A DNA stretch of 64,000 bases from JAHRVQ01 sp051278195 (GTDB taxonomy: Bacteria; Pseudomonadota; Gammaproteobacteria; Pseudomonadales; Azotimanducaceae): NCBI GenBank assembly GCA_051278195.1, contig JBNMQM010000021.1:1-64000 (forward strand), given 5' to 3'. The translations under genes and the position numbers were made by a program. Numbering within the stretch: the stretch's first letter is position 1; each line of letters begins with the position of its first letter. This document shows, piece after piece, positions 17,401 through 24,759 of this stretch. The notes beneath the pieces were generated by a model. That model saw nothing but the letters and a program-made list of their open reading frames with translations. It had not been told where the DNA came from and searched no databases.

Positions 17401-17821
17401 CCTGTGAGCGGTGAGCGCCGGATTACAGGCGTGATTGAGCCGGTTCGGTTTGACCTCGGTAAGGCAAATATCTCTAAATCTGTTATTCGGCAAATTCAAG
17501 CAGCGTTGGCAAAGTACACTGCGCCAGATCCGGAGGTCACGGTCGTTGTAGCGGGTCATAGTGACAACACACCACTGTCAGCAAAAACGGCAGAACTCTA
17601 TCGCGACAACCAAGGTCACCTCCCTTGCTCGAGCACGGGAGGTGGCCGACATTATTCATGATCGCTTGGCATCCAATGTTGTGATTGAAGTAGAAGGGTT
17701 TGGTACAACGCAACCTGTTCACAGTCATCAAACAGCTTTTGCTCAAGCTCAAAACCGCCGTGTTGATATTCATCTTGATGTCCGCCGCACCGTGGCACTA
17801 CCCGAGTCAGCAGTCTCTTAG
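17401..17821 (+). pseudogene. OmpA C-terminal-like domain remnant
   Basis: EPVRFDLGKANISKSVIRQIQ and TVVVAGHSDNTPLSAKTAELYRDNQ are the first half of an OmpA-like peptidoglycan-binding domain. The second half (SLARAREVADII, VEGFGTTQPV, NRRVDIHL) follows in another frame after about 17620. The N-terminus is joined to the sulfotransferase remnant. Probably a cell-envelope anchoring protein of the EPS machinery, now broken. Confidence 0.7.
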
Positions 17822-17877
17822 GCCAGCGCAGCTGCGGGCTAGCCATTACCGTCTACCTTATCGATGGACATAGTTGG

Positions 17878-18103
17878 TGATCCGTTCTTGCAGTCCGGCG
17901 ATCAACTCACCTTTGTTTAGCGGAGCGGTTGGCGTGAAGTGGCAAAAGTGGTCTTAAGTGGAGAGGTTGCTCGGCCAGGTATTTACGTGATCGATCGTGA
18001 CGATACACTTTGTCGTGTTGTCGAGAGAGCCAGCGGTCTGTCATCACGGGCCTGGACTCGGTCGCTGGTTGAGGTCGCTTTATTCGCTGGTGTCATTCTT
18101 TAG
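17878..18103 (+). pseudogene. SLBB-domain (polysaccharide export) remnant
   Basis: One frame reads DPFLQSGDQLTFV, TAG, RSGWREVAKVVLSGEVARPGIYVI and DRDDTLCRVVERASGL, then ends at TAG 18101. This is a soluble ligand-binding beta-grasp (SLBB) module as found in Wza-type outer-membrane export proteins. It has no start codon, an internal stop and no flanking domains. It is the last recognisable debris before the intact Wzz-like gene. Confidence 0.65.
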
Positions 18104-18129
18104 TCAAGATGTCTAATAACTAGCCCTTT

Positions 18130-18161
18130 GCAAATTGCGATCTTAATCCCTCGCAATTTGC
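18130..18161. promoter_or_regulatory. Enhancer-like perfect inverted repeat
   Basis: GCAAATTGCGA and TCGCAATTTGC form an 11-bp perfect inverted repeat with a 10-bp spacer, 53-84 bp upstream of the sigma-54 element at 18214. This is the classical placement and symmetry of an NtrC-family activator site. The half-site recurs upstream of other EPS promoters here. Confidence 0.7.
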
Positions 18162-18213
18162 TTCCCCAAACCATCAAAAAAATATAACCCATTGAAAAAT
18201 ATAGCAAAATATC

Positions 18214-18229
18214 TGGCACATGGGTTGCT
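18214..18229 (+). promoter_or_regulatory. Sigma-54 promoter of the Wzz-like gene
   Basis: TGGCAC, ATGGG, TTGCT matches the -24/-12 consensus, with GG 18215-18216 and GC 18227-18228 exactly ten bases apart. The gene starts 40 bp downstream. Confidence 0.85.
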
Positions 18230-18268
18230 CTGCTAGTACTACTACTAAACATTACCGGAAGTTACCTC

Positions 18269-19195
18269 ATGGACACCCTTAATCCGCAGAGACCGGAACT
18301 GGGGATCGATGTTATTCGATATATCAGCGCGCTCCTGAATAGCTGGAGGATGATCATCGGTGGGGCAGTACTAGGTGCGAGCCTAATGTTTGCTTACTGC
18401 CAGAGTCCGCCAGATGTCCATGAAGCCTTTGTTCGAATGGCAGTCGTGGCGGCAGAGGATCCTGATGGCATTCAGCCCGATGAGCGCCGGGCACCTGAAG
18501 TACTGACGCTGGTTGAGCAGGGACTCATCATGGGCACGAGCCGCGATAATTATCTTGAGGTCACGCGCGCCAAATTGCGTTCGCGGCTTTTTACTCTCAA
18601 GTTTATGGAATCGAACAATGTCTACCAGCACCTTTTTGCGGAACATTGGGATGGCGAAAATGGCACATGGGTAGAAGGCTTTCAGCTAAATAAAGCGGAG
18701 GCAATCAAATGGTTCGGCGAACAGATTCGGTTCATTGAGCACAACCCAGAAACAGACATTATTACGATTGGTATGCGCTGGACGGACCCAGCGCTCGCGC
18801 GTGACTGGGCGAACCTATACGTCTCAGACTTCAACGACCATATTCGCAAACGTATCCTAGACAGGGTTGACCGCAAGCAATCTTTCCTTCGAGCTGAACT
18901 CCAGCGTAGTGACATTGTGGATATGGAAAAATCTATCTATCGCCCTATCGAGGCACAAACCGCCATCGCGATGCTGGCCAACTTAAGAGACGAATATGCT
19001 ATTGAGGTAATAGACCCTGCAACGATGCCGTTTGATCGTTTCAGTCTAGCGCCGCGTCGTTTCACAATCTTTGGTTTTGTCTCCGGCGCCATGCTGGTGT
19101 GTTTCTTCGTGATTGGACGCTTAATGCTGCAACGCTTTATGACAATTATTAGTGAACTCAAAACTGATTCTAATCTTCTCGTCGAGGGCCACTGA
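18269..19195 (+). CDS. Wzz-like chain-length / EPS co-polymerase protein
   Basis: 308 residues with a membrane segment near each end (about 30-50 and 270-292) and a long periplasmic helical region between, the topology of Wzz/GumC-type polysaccharide co-polymerases. No C-terminal tyrosine-kinase domain is fused. The periplasmic part includes AEAIKWFGEQIRFIEHNPETDIITIGMRWTDP, typical of EPS chain-length determinants. The membrane-proximal Pro motif is weak (PATMPFDRFSLAPRR). Its stop is 1 bp from the next ATG, so the genes are coupled. It is served by the sigma-54 promoter at 18214. Intact, unlike most EPS genes to its left. Confidence 0.78.
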   Translation: MDTLNPQRPELGIDVIRYISALLNSWRMIIGGAVLGASLMFAYCQSPPDVHEAFVRMAVVAAEDPDGIQPDERRAPEVLTLVEQGLIMGTSRDNYLEVTRAKLRSRLFTLKFMESNNVYQHLFAEHWDGENGTWVEGFQLNKAEAIKWFGEQIRFIEHNPETDIITIGMRWTDPALARDWANLYVSDFNDHIRKRILDRVDRKQSFLRAELQRSDIVDMEKSIYRPIEAQTAIAMLANLRDEYAIEVIDPATMPFDRFSLAPRRFTIFGFVSGAMLVCFFVIGRLMLQRFMTIISELKTDSNLLVEGH

Positions 19196-19196
19196 A

Positions 19197-20864
19197 ATGA
19201 AAAATACTCATTACACAGCTGCAAAGCACTCAAATAGTATCGACGATCAAATGGAAGTTATGCCGTCGCGAGATGGTTTTAGCTCGCTTGGAATTGCCGT
19301 CGACAATCTGGACGTGAATGGTGCTTTAAATCGAATTGGTGAAATGATTAAGGGCTTTCAAGGAGATGGAAAAGCGAGATTGGTAGCAACACTGAATGTC
19401 GATTTTATGGTGAATGCCCATGGTTATTTCTTCTCGAACCCGCGCCACCCGGAGTTACTTGAAATTCTGCGTTCCGCTGACCTTGTTACAGCAGATGGAT
19501 TTCCGGTTGTCGTGTTGAGCAAAATTATGAATAGCCCCATTAAGGCGCGAATCACGGGCGCGGATCTTGTGCACGCTTTGGCTAAAAGAGGCGGTGAACA
19601 GGGCTGGTCATTGTATTTACTCGGGGGGCAGTCTGGCAGTGCCGATGAAGCGGCAGAAAAATTGCTGAATGACTACCCCGGTTTGTCTATCGCCGGCACA
19701 GATGCCCCGATGGTGCATATTCAAGGCGAGGGGATGAGTGACTACGAGCAAGATGACGCAGAGATTGTGGCGCGTATTAATGCGGCTAAACCGGACATCT
19801 TATTGATTGGTTTTGGTAACCCTAAGCAAGAGCAATGGTTTTATCGAAATCGAAAAGTGCTCAAAGTGCCGGTTTCAATCGGTGTCGGTGGCACCTTTGA
19901 GTTTCTGGCGGGCAGAACTCAGCGAGCACCAAAATTAATGCAGGAAATGAATTTGGAATGGGTTTATCGCATCACGCAGGATCCGGGCCGGCTCTGGAAA
20001 CGTTATGTCAGCGGACTGTGCAAACTTGCGCTACTGACGCTACCGCTATTGTGGATGCGAGTTCAGGAATCTTTGCATTGGGGCGGTAAAAAACACCGGC
20101 CATTACAGTGGCAGACCCTGTGGGGATCGAAACATGATGTGGTTCAAACAACACAGCTACCGGCTTACGTTACTAAGCAAAACCTGGTCGACATGATGGC
20201 AGGTGTTAAAGCGAATCCCGACCACCTGCTGATCATCGATATGCACAAGGTTAAGCACATCGAGTTAGCGGCACATCCGGTGTTCTTTCAGATCGGCCGG
20301 TTGTTTTCCAGCGGTCAGGCCAACGGCGTGCTGCTCAGCTTGCGTGCCAGTGTCCGCAGCCGGCTAGAATCTTGCCGAATTATGGATACCTGTCAAAACA
20401 ATACCCGTGAATTTACCGAACTTCATACGGTTGTCACCAGTCAGGATGCGAGCGCGGTCTCTTGTCGCAGTTATGTGTTGGATCAAGCCGCTCTAATTTA
20501 TTTGGGTGGCGATGCCAGTGCGGAGTCACTCACCAGTTTGGGGTTTAATATTTGTATTGCTGACATGGCGAGAGATCGTTGCTGCATTATTGATCTGCGC
20601 TATGTCACGCATCTTGATTCTCTCACGTTCGCTAACTTCTATCGTCTAGTCAAGCTGGTGGATGGCGGCAGTGACAAAATTTTAATCAGCGGTATTAGCC
20701 CAGAATTTCGTACGGTATTGGACCACACCAGGCTTGGTAAGCATCTTTCGGTGATCAATGACCGCCAGCTTTCAAAGTATCTTTTTAAAGGCACCCTTTT
20801 TGAAGGTACCTTTTTCAAATCCGGTCCTAAAAGCGCTTCTGTCAACCGGCCTCTTTCAATCTAA
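19197..20864 (+). CDS. WecG/TagA/CpsF (GT26) glycosyltransferase fused to two STAS-like domains
   Basis: 555 residues from the ATG at 19197. Residues about 30-285 are a complete GT26 enzyme (LVATLNVDFMVNA, ADLVTADGFPVV, RITGADLVHAL, PDILLIGFGNPKQEQW, SIGVGGTFEFLAGRTQRAP), which transfers UDP-N-acetylmannosamine/mannose-type sugars to a lipid-linked acceptor at the membrane. Around 290-310 is a hydrophobic or amphipathic stretch. Then come two STAS-like units: LLIIDMHKVKHIELAAHPVFF (about 330-400) and CIIDLRYVTHLDSLTFANFYRLV (about 445-525), each with a beta-strand, the D..K/Y..H/hydrophobic turn and a helix. STAS domains bind anti-sigma or partner proteins, so the tail may regulate the enzyme. 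The GT26 call is firm; the STAS call rests on pattern. Confidence 0.82.
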   Translation: MKNTHYTAAKHSNSIDDQMEVMPSRDGFSSLGIAVDNLDVNGALNRIGEMIKGFQGDGKARLVATLNVDFMVNAHGYFFSNPRHPELLEILRSADLVTADGFPVVVLSKIMNSPIKARITGADLVHALAKRGGEQGWSLYLLGGQSGSADEAAEKLLNDYPGLSIAGTDAPMVHIQGEGMSDYEQDDAEIVARINAAKPDILLIGFGNPKQEQWFYRNRKVLKVPVSIGVGGTFEFLAGRTQRAPKLMQEMNLEWVYRITQDPGRLWKRYVSGLCKLALLTLPLLWMRVQESLHWGGKKHRPLQWQTLWGSKHDVVQTTQLPAYVTKQNLVDMMAGVKANPDHLLIIDMHKVKHIELAAHPVFFQIGRLFSSGQANGVLLSLRASVRSRLESCRIMDTCQNNTREFTELHTVVTSQDASAVSCRSYVLDQAALIYLGGDASAESLTSLGFNICIADMARDRCCIIDLRYVTHLDSLTFANFYRLVKLVDGGSDKILISGISPEFRTVLDHTRLGKHLSVINDRQLSKYLFKGTLFEGTFFKSGPKSASVNRPLSI

Positions 20865-20879
20865 CAGGGAGTAAGCACC

Positions 20880-21854
20880 ATGAGTCACACAAGCATTGTT
20901 ATGCTCAATTGGAACGGTGCTAGCGATACGATTGAATGTCTTGAATCCGTGTTGCGCTTAAGACGGGCCGAGTTTCGCGTCATCGTTTGCGATAACGGAT
21001 CCAGCGACAGCAGCCTAGAGCGTATTTCTGCCTGGGCAAGAGTCGCTGGCATTCCGTTTCAGCAGGTTCGTGCGGGCCAGCAAATTATTCCTCCACTCGC
21101 AAAGCTGGTGTTGATCGATAACGGCGCCAATCTGGGATTTGCGGCCGGTAACAATACGGGTATTGAACTGGCACTTGCGTTACTGGAGACCACTCACGTC
21201 TGGCTGCTGAACAACGACACAATTATCGAGCCGAATGCGTTAGAAGAAATGCTACGACGTATGGCGCAGGATCAGACGCTGGGTGCTTGCGGGTCATTGA
21301 TCAAATTTTACGACGATCGTTCTATAATTCAGGCGGTGGGCGGTTGTAGTTTTAACTTTAATACCGGGATCGCGTCCCAGACACTGGGTCGTTACTTACC
21401 GGATACAACGGTCATTGATGTCAGCGAGTACGAAGCCAAGATGGACTATATTTCTGGCGCCTCAATGCTCCTCAGTCGTGGCTACCTTGAAACTATTGGC
21501 TTAATGGAAGAGTCATACTTTCTCTATTACGAGGAAATTGATTGGGCTGTTAGAGCGAAAGGTCAATTTCGTCTGGGTATCGCTGTCAACTCGGTTGTTT
21601 ACCACAAAGAGGGTAGTGGGACTGGGTCAGCTTCGTTCAAGAGTGCAGCATCGCCGGTTTCTGAGTTCTATATGATACGCAGCAAATTGCGTTTTATGCG
21701 GAAACATCTGCGCCACCACTTACCAACGGTTTACCTCACCACCTTTGCCCAGGCGCTGAATCGATTTAGGCGCGGCGAATGGCAGGCAGGTTCTGCGATT
21801 TTGACCGCATTGTCGAGTAGAAACTTTGTCCATGCTAAGTCGGTAGTGGCATAA
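20880..21854 (+). CDS. GT2 family glycosyltransferase (rhamnosyltransferase-like)
   Basis: 324-residue GT-A enzyme. IVMLNWNGASDTIECLESVL and VIVCDNGSSDSS form the nucleotide-sugar site. LLNNDTII is the DXD-equivalent metal site. FLYYEEIDWAVRAK is the conserved ED/W acceptor block. It resembles rhamnosyltransferases of O-antigen and EPS clusters. Membrane-associated but without clear transmembrane helices. The ATG follows AGGGAG. Intact and in operon order after the GT26 gene. Confidence 0.86.
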   Translation: MSHTSIVMLNWNGASDTIECLESVLRLRRAEFRVIVCDNGSSDSSLERISAWARVAGIPFQQVRAGQQIIPPLAKLVLIDNGANLGFAAGNNTGIELALALLETTHVWLLNNDTIIEPNALEEMLRRMAQDQTLGACGSLIKFYDDRSIIQAVGGCSFNFNTGIASQTLGRYLPDTTVIDVSEYEAKMDYISGASMLLSRGYLETIGLMEESYFLYYEEIDWAVRAKGQFRLGIAVNSVVYHKEGSGTGSASFKSAASPVSEFYMIRSKLRFMRKHLRHHLPTVYLTTFAQALNRFRRGEWQAGSAILTALSSRNFVHAKSVVA

Positions 21855-21855
21855 C

Positions 21856-22505
21856 AATGGCTCGTTCACTATCAATTGCGACCATTATCTCGCTGCTCTT
21901 TGTTCGTTGCGTTATTTGACGTCCAACCGAATCCAGGAAGTGGGAACATTTTGTGCGTTAATGGTGTTTGTTCTGGGCTGCTGGTTGGCCTTGTTTAGAA
22001 TATCGCAAACCGAATGGAAGGCATGGGTGTATACGCCTTGCTGCGGCGGGTTTTACTCGCCACTCTGCTGGCATTGTTGGCTAATTATTTGTACTTCTAC
22101 AACACGATGGATTTGCGTGAGGCATTCTTTGCTGCCGATCACACCATCAGCAATAGTTATGGACGGACCTACCAGACGCTTTTTGCGAGAACGTTTTACC
22201 CATCGGATATTGGGCTTTTAGGCGTCATGTTTAAGTACGGCTTTGTTGGTCTGTGCCTATACTTATAGGTTCATGGTCTCATTTTTTATCGCTTATGGCG
22301 GACGAATCTTGAGGTGAGACTGCAGGAAAGTCGATAGGACCCGATGCTATGGGCGCTATTGATCTTAATCATTGCGCAAACCATCAACTTACCGCTGATC
22401 GCTAGCCTCGGATACGCTCAGGGTATCACCCCGGTTCCTTATCGTTGGCTTACGCATATCTGCAAGCACCGTCGTGTCGCTAAGCGATTCTGGAAGTGTC
22501 GCTAA
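21856..22505 (+). pseudogene. Wzy/O-antigen-polymerase-like membrane protein, decayed
   Basis: Directly after the GT2 gene, ATG 21856 opens MARSLSIATIISLLFVRCVI and stops. Hydrophobic pieces follow in shifted frames (FCALMVFVLGCWLALFRIS; VYALLRRVLLATLLALLANYLYF; YGRTYQTLFARTFYPSDIGLLGVMFKYGFVGLCLYL). After an in-frame TAG come VHGLIFYRLWRTNLEV, another TAG and LLILIIAQTINLPLIASLGYAQGI. The order of helices and the short loop resemble EPS polymerases/ligases. The frame finally ends inside the 22-bp repeat array. Clearly non-functional. Confidence 0.65.
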
Positions 22506-22539
22506 GCGATTCTGGAAGTGTCGCTTAGCGATTCTGGAA
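22474..22539. repeat. Three 22-bp tandem repeats, each holding a hyphenated palindrome
   Basis: Unit GTGTCGCTAAGCGATTCTGG plus AA occurs three times (the third with one A-to-T change), then a partial GTGTCG. Each unit contains TCGCT-A-AGCGA, an 11-bp dyad; units two and three can also pair perfectly with each other. The period is about two helical turns, and the array sits 155-220 bp upstream of the sigma-54 promoter of the regulator gene. Confidence 0.92.
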
Positions 22540-22693
22540 GTGTCGTTTATGTGACATAGTTCACACTTTGTTGACCCTATGTGGCCACATCAAGTGAGTC
22601 GAGAGTGAGTCAATTAGTAACATTCAAGAATATTTTTCCAGTAAGCAATTGATAATAAACAATAATACTGAAGATTATCAAAACGCGAAATAG

Positions 22694-22710
22694 TTGGCCC
22701 GGCTGTTGCA
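22694..22710 (+). promoter_or_regulatory. Sigma-54 promoter of the regulator gene
   Basis: TTGGCCCGGCTGTTGCA: GG 22696-22697 and GC 22708-22709 exactly ten bases apart, about 40 bp before the ATG at 22749. Confidence 0.7.
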
Positions 22711-22748
22711 TTTTGATACTCAGAGCTTGAGAATCTGGAGAAATCACT

Positions 22749-24125
22749 ATGGCAAAAAAAACCAGCTTATTGATGGTAGAAGACAGCCTGTCACTGGCAG
22801 CGATCTACATGGGCTACCTGAAAGACGAATCTTTGGATGTCCGTCACGTCGCCACGCTAAGCGACTCCATTGAGTACCTGCAGCACACAGTGCCGGATAT
22901 TATCCTGCTGGATATTGAATTGTCCGATGGCAATGGTCTGGACCTGCTGAAGGAGGTCATGAACCGGGGTCTGCAAACGGATGTCATTGTGATGACCGCA
23001 CATGGTTCGACTGATATGGCGGGTCATGCGATTCGCACCGGTGCATTCGATTTTTTAACTAAGCCCTTTGATGCGCATCGGCTCCAGGTAACCGTAACAA
23101 ATGCGGTGGAGCATCTAAGTCTGTCAAAGAAGGTTCAGATCTTCAGTGCACTTGAACGTGACCGATATGGTCGGTTTGTGGGCCAGTCACTGCCCATGCA
23201 AGCTGTGTATCGCATCATTGACTCTGTAGCAGTAAGTGACGCAACTGCTTTTATCGTCGGTGAGAGTGGCACAGGCAAAGAGTTGGCGGCGGAGGCCGTG
23301 CATGAAAAAAGCAAACGTGCCAATTCCGCTTTTCACGCGATTAACTGTGGCGCGATCCCGTCGGAGTTGATGGAAAGTGAGCTATTCGGGCACGTCAAAG
23401 GAGCGTTTACGGGCGCGACATGTTCTCGAGATGGTGCGGCGACCATTGCTGATGGTGGCACTTTGTTTCTTGATGAGATCTGCGAAATGGAGTTGGAGCT
23501 ACAGAAGAAGCTGCTTCGCTTTATCCAGGGTGGTGAATTTCAGCGGGTCGGCAGCAATAAGATTGAACACGTCGATATCCGTTTTGTCTGCGCGACTAAT
23601 AAAGACCCAATGGCAGAAGTTCGCGAAGGTCGGTTTCGAGAAGATCTGTATTACCGTTTACATGTCATACCCCTCCGGTTGCCGCCGCTGCGTGAGCGCG
23701 GTGATGACATTTTGATGATTGCCCGGACGTTTTTAGCGGAAGTCTCCGATAAGGAACAAAAATCTTTCATGACGTTTAACGCCGAAGTTGAAAAAATCTT
23801 TATGGATTACGATTGGCCGGGGAATGTGCGTGAACTGCAAAATACGATACAGAATATTGTGGTGCTCAATGACGGTGAAGAAGTCGCGTTGCATATGTTG
23901 CCTATGCAGGTGTTATCTGGAAACAAGCCGGAGGCCACCGCAAGTGACTCGGGTGATCAGTCCGAAAAACCGCAGATAATAGAGCCACTTTGGGTCACCG
24001 AAAAGCGCGCCATCGAGTGGGCTATTGAGCAGAGCGATGGCAACGTCAATCGTGCTGCTGGTTTGTTAGAAGTGGCTCCCTCGACGATCTACCGCAAGGT
24101 GCAGTCTTGGAATACCCCCAACTAA
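22749..24125 (+). CDS. LuxO/NtrC-family sigma-54 response regulator
   Basis: 458 residues. Receiver domain 1-120 with phospho-acceptor Asp55 (LLDIEL), T84 and K105 region. AAA+ sigma-54-interaction domain with Walker A GESGTGKE at 171-178, GAFTGAT loop at about 218-224 that contacts sigma-54, and the Walker B region LFLDEICEM. C-terminal Fis-type helix-turn-helix (DGNVNRAAGLLEVAPSTIYRKVQSW). Overall it resembles LuxO and the PrsR-type activators of EPS loci. Expected to activate the sigma-54 promoters found upstream of the EPS genes and of itself. Cognate phosphodonor: most likely the HPt of the hybrid kinase two genes downstream. Confidence 0.92.
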   Translation: MAKKTSLLMVEDSLSLAAIYMGYLKDESLDVRHVATLSDSIEYLQHTVPDIILLDIELSDGNGLDLLKEVMNRGLQTDVIVMTAHGSTDMAGHAIRTGAFDFLTKPFDAHRLQVTVTNAVEHLSLSKKVQIFSALERDRYGRFVGQSLPMQAVYRIIDSVAVSDATAFIVGESGTGKELAAEAVHEKSKRANSAFHAINCGAIPSELMESELFGHVKGAFTGATCSRDGAATIADGGTLFLDEICEMELELQKKLLRFIQGGEFQRVGSNKIEHVDIRFVCATNKDPMAEVREGRFREDLYYRLHVIPLRLPPLRERGDDILMIARTFLAEVSDKEQKSFMTFNAEVEKIFMDYDWPGNVRELQNTIQNIVVLNDGEEVALHMLPMQVLSGNKPEATASDSGDQSEKPQIIEPLWVTEKRAIEWAIEQSDGNVNRAAGLLEVAPSTIYRKVQSWNTPN

Positions 24126-24204
24126 CTTGGTGTGTGCTAAGACACTAGGAATACTGACAGTAAGTTAGGCTTGATTCGATTAAGTGCAGAGGCAAGGGAT
24201 TACC

Positions 24205-24759
24205 ATGTATGGATTGATTCACACCGCACTACAACAAATGATGACAGAGAAATTTAGCCGAGAACAATGGCAAAGGGTGCTAGAGCTCTCTGGTGCACCT
24301 GCTAATGCCTTTATGTCGACACGAAGCTATGACGATGCAGTGACTTTATCGTTAGTGGGTGCGGTATCCGAGGTTCTGGAACTGCCAGTTGATGATTGTC
24401 TCGACGCGTTTGGTCAGTTTTGGTTAGCAGAGTTTGCACCGCAAAGTTATGACATGTTGCTGTCAGCCGCGGGAGGTTCTCTATTTGAGTTTCTCGAAAA
24501 CCTGGATGCACTCCATGATCGGATTAGTACCACTTTTGTGGGCTATCGTCCGCCGACTTTTAAGCTTGAAATGCTCTCGGAGAATCGAGCTAAAGTGTTT
24601 TATCGCAGCGAGCGGTCTGGTCTGGTGCCCTTTGTGCTTGGCTTAATCAAAGGCATGCAGGTTCGGTTTAACATCGTCATTACGATCGGTGAAGTGATTA
24701 TAGATTCAACAGGTGAGGGTGATCGCGCCACCATTGATATTCAAGTAGCTCCGAAGTGA
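24205..24759 (+). CDS. hnoX: H-NOX heme nitric-oxide sensor
   Basis: 184 residues with all H-NOX hallmarks: start MYGLIHTALQQMM, proximal heme ligand His104 in FLENLDALHDRI, and the porphyrin-binding YxSxR motif (Tyr133-Arg-Ser-Glu-Arg137). RPPTFKLEM precedes it, as in the family. Stand-alone H-NOX proteins bind NO through ferrous heme in the cytoplasm and inhibit a partner histidine kinase or cyclase. The ATG at 24205 follows AAGGGA. Its last bases overlap the GTG of the kinase gene, indicating coupled synthesis of sensor and kinase. Confidence 0.93.
   Translation: MYGLIHTALQQMMTEKFSREQWQRVLELSGAPANAFMSTRSYDDAVTLSLVGAVSEVLELPVDDCLDAFGQFWLAEFAPQSYDMLLSAAGGSLFEFLENLDALHDRISTTFVGYRPPTFKLEMLSENRAKVFYRSERSGLVPFVLGLIKGMQVRFNIVITIGEVIIDSTGEGDRATIDIQVAPK

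Noticed and set aside
12231..18103. Frameshifts as sequencing errors
   Set aside because: Breaks are clustered in this locus and include stops, deletions and truncations, while long neighbouring genes are intact.
22474..22539. CRISPR or attachment site
   Set aside because: Direct repeats touch each other, no unique spacers, no integrase nearby.
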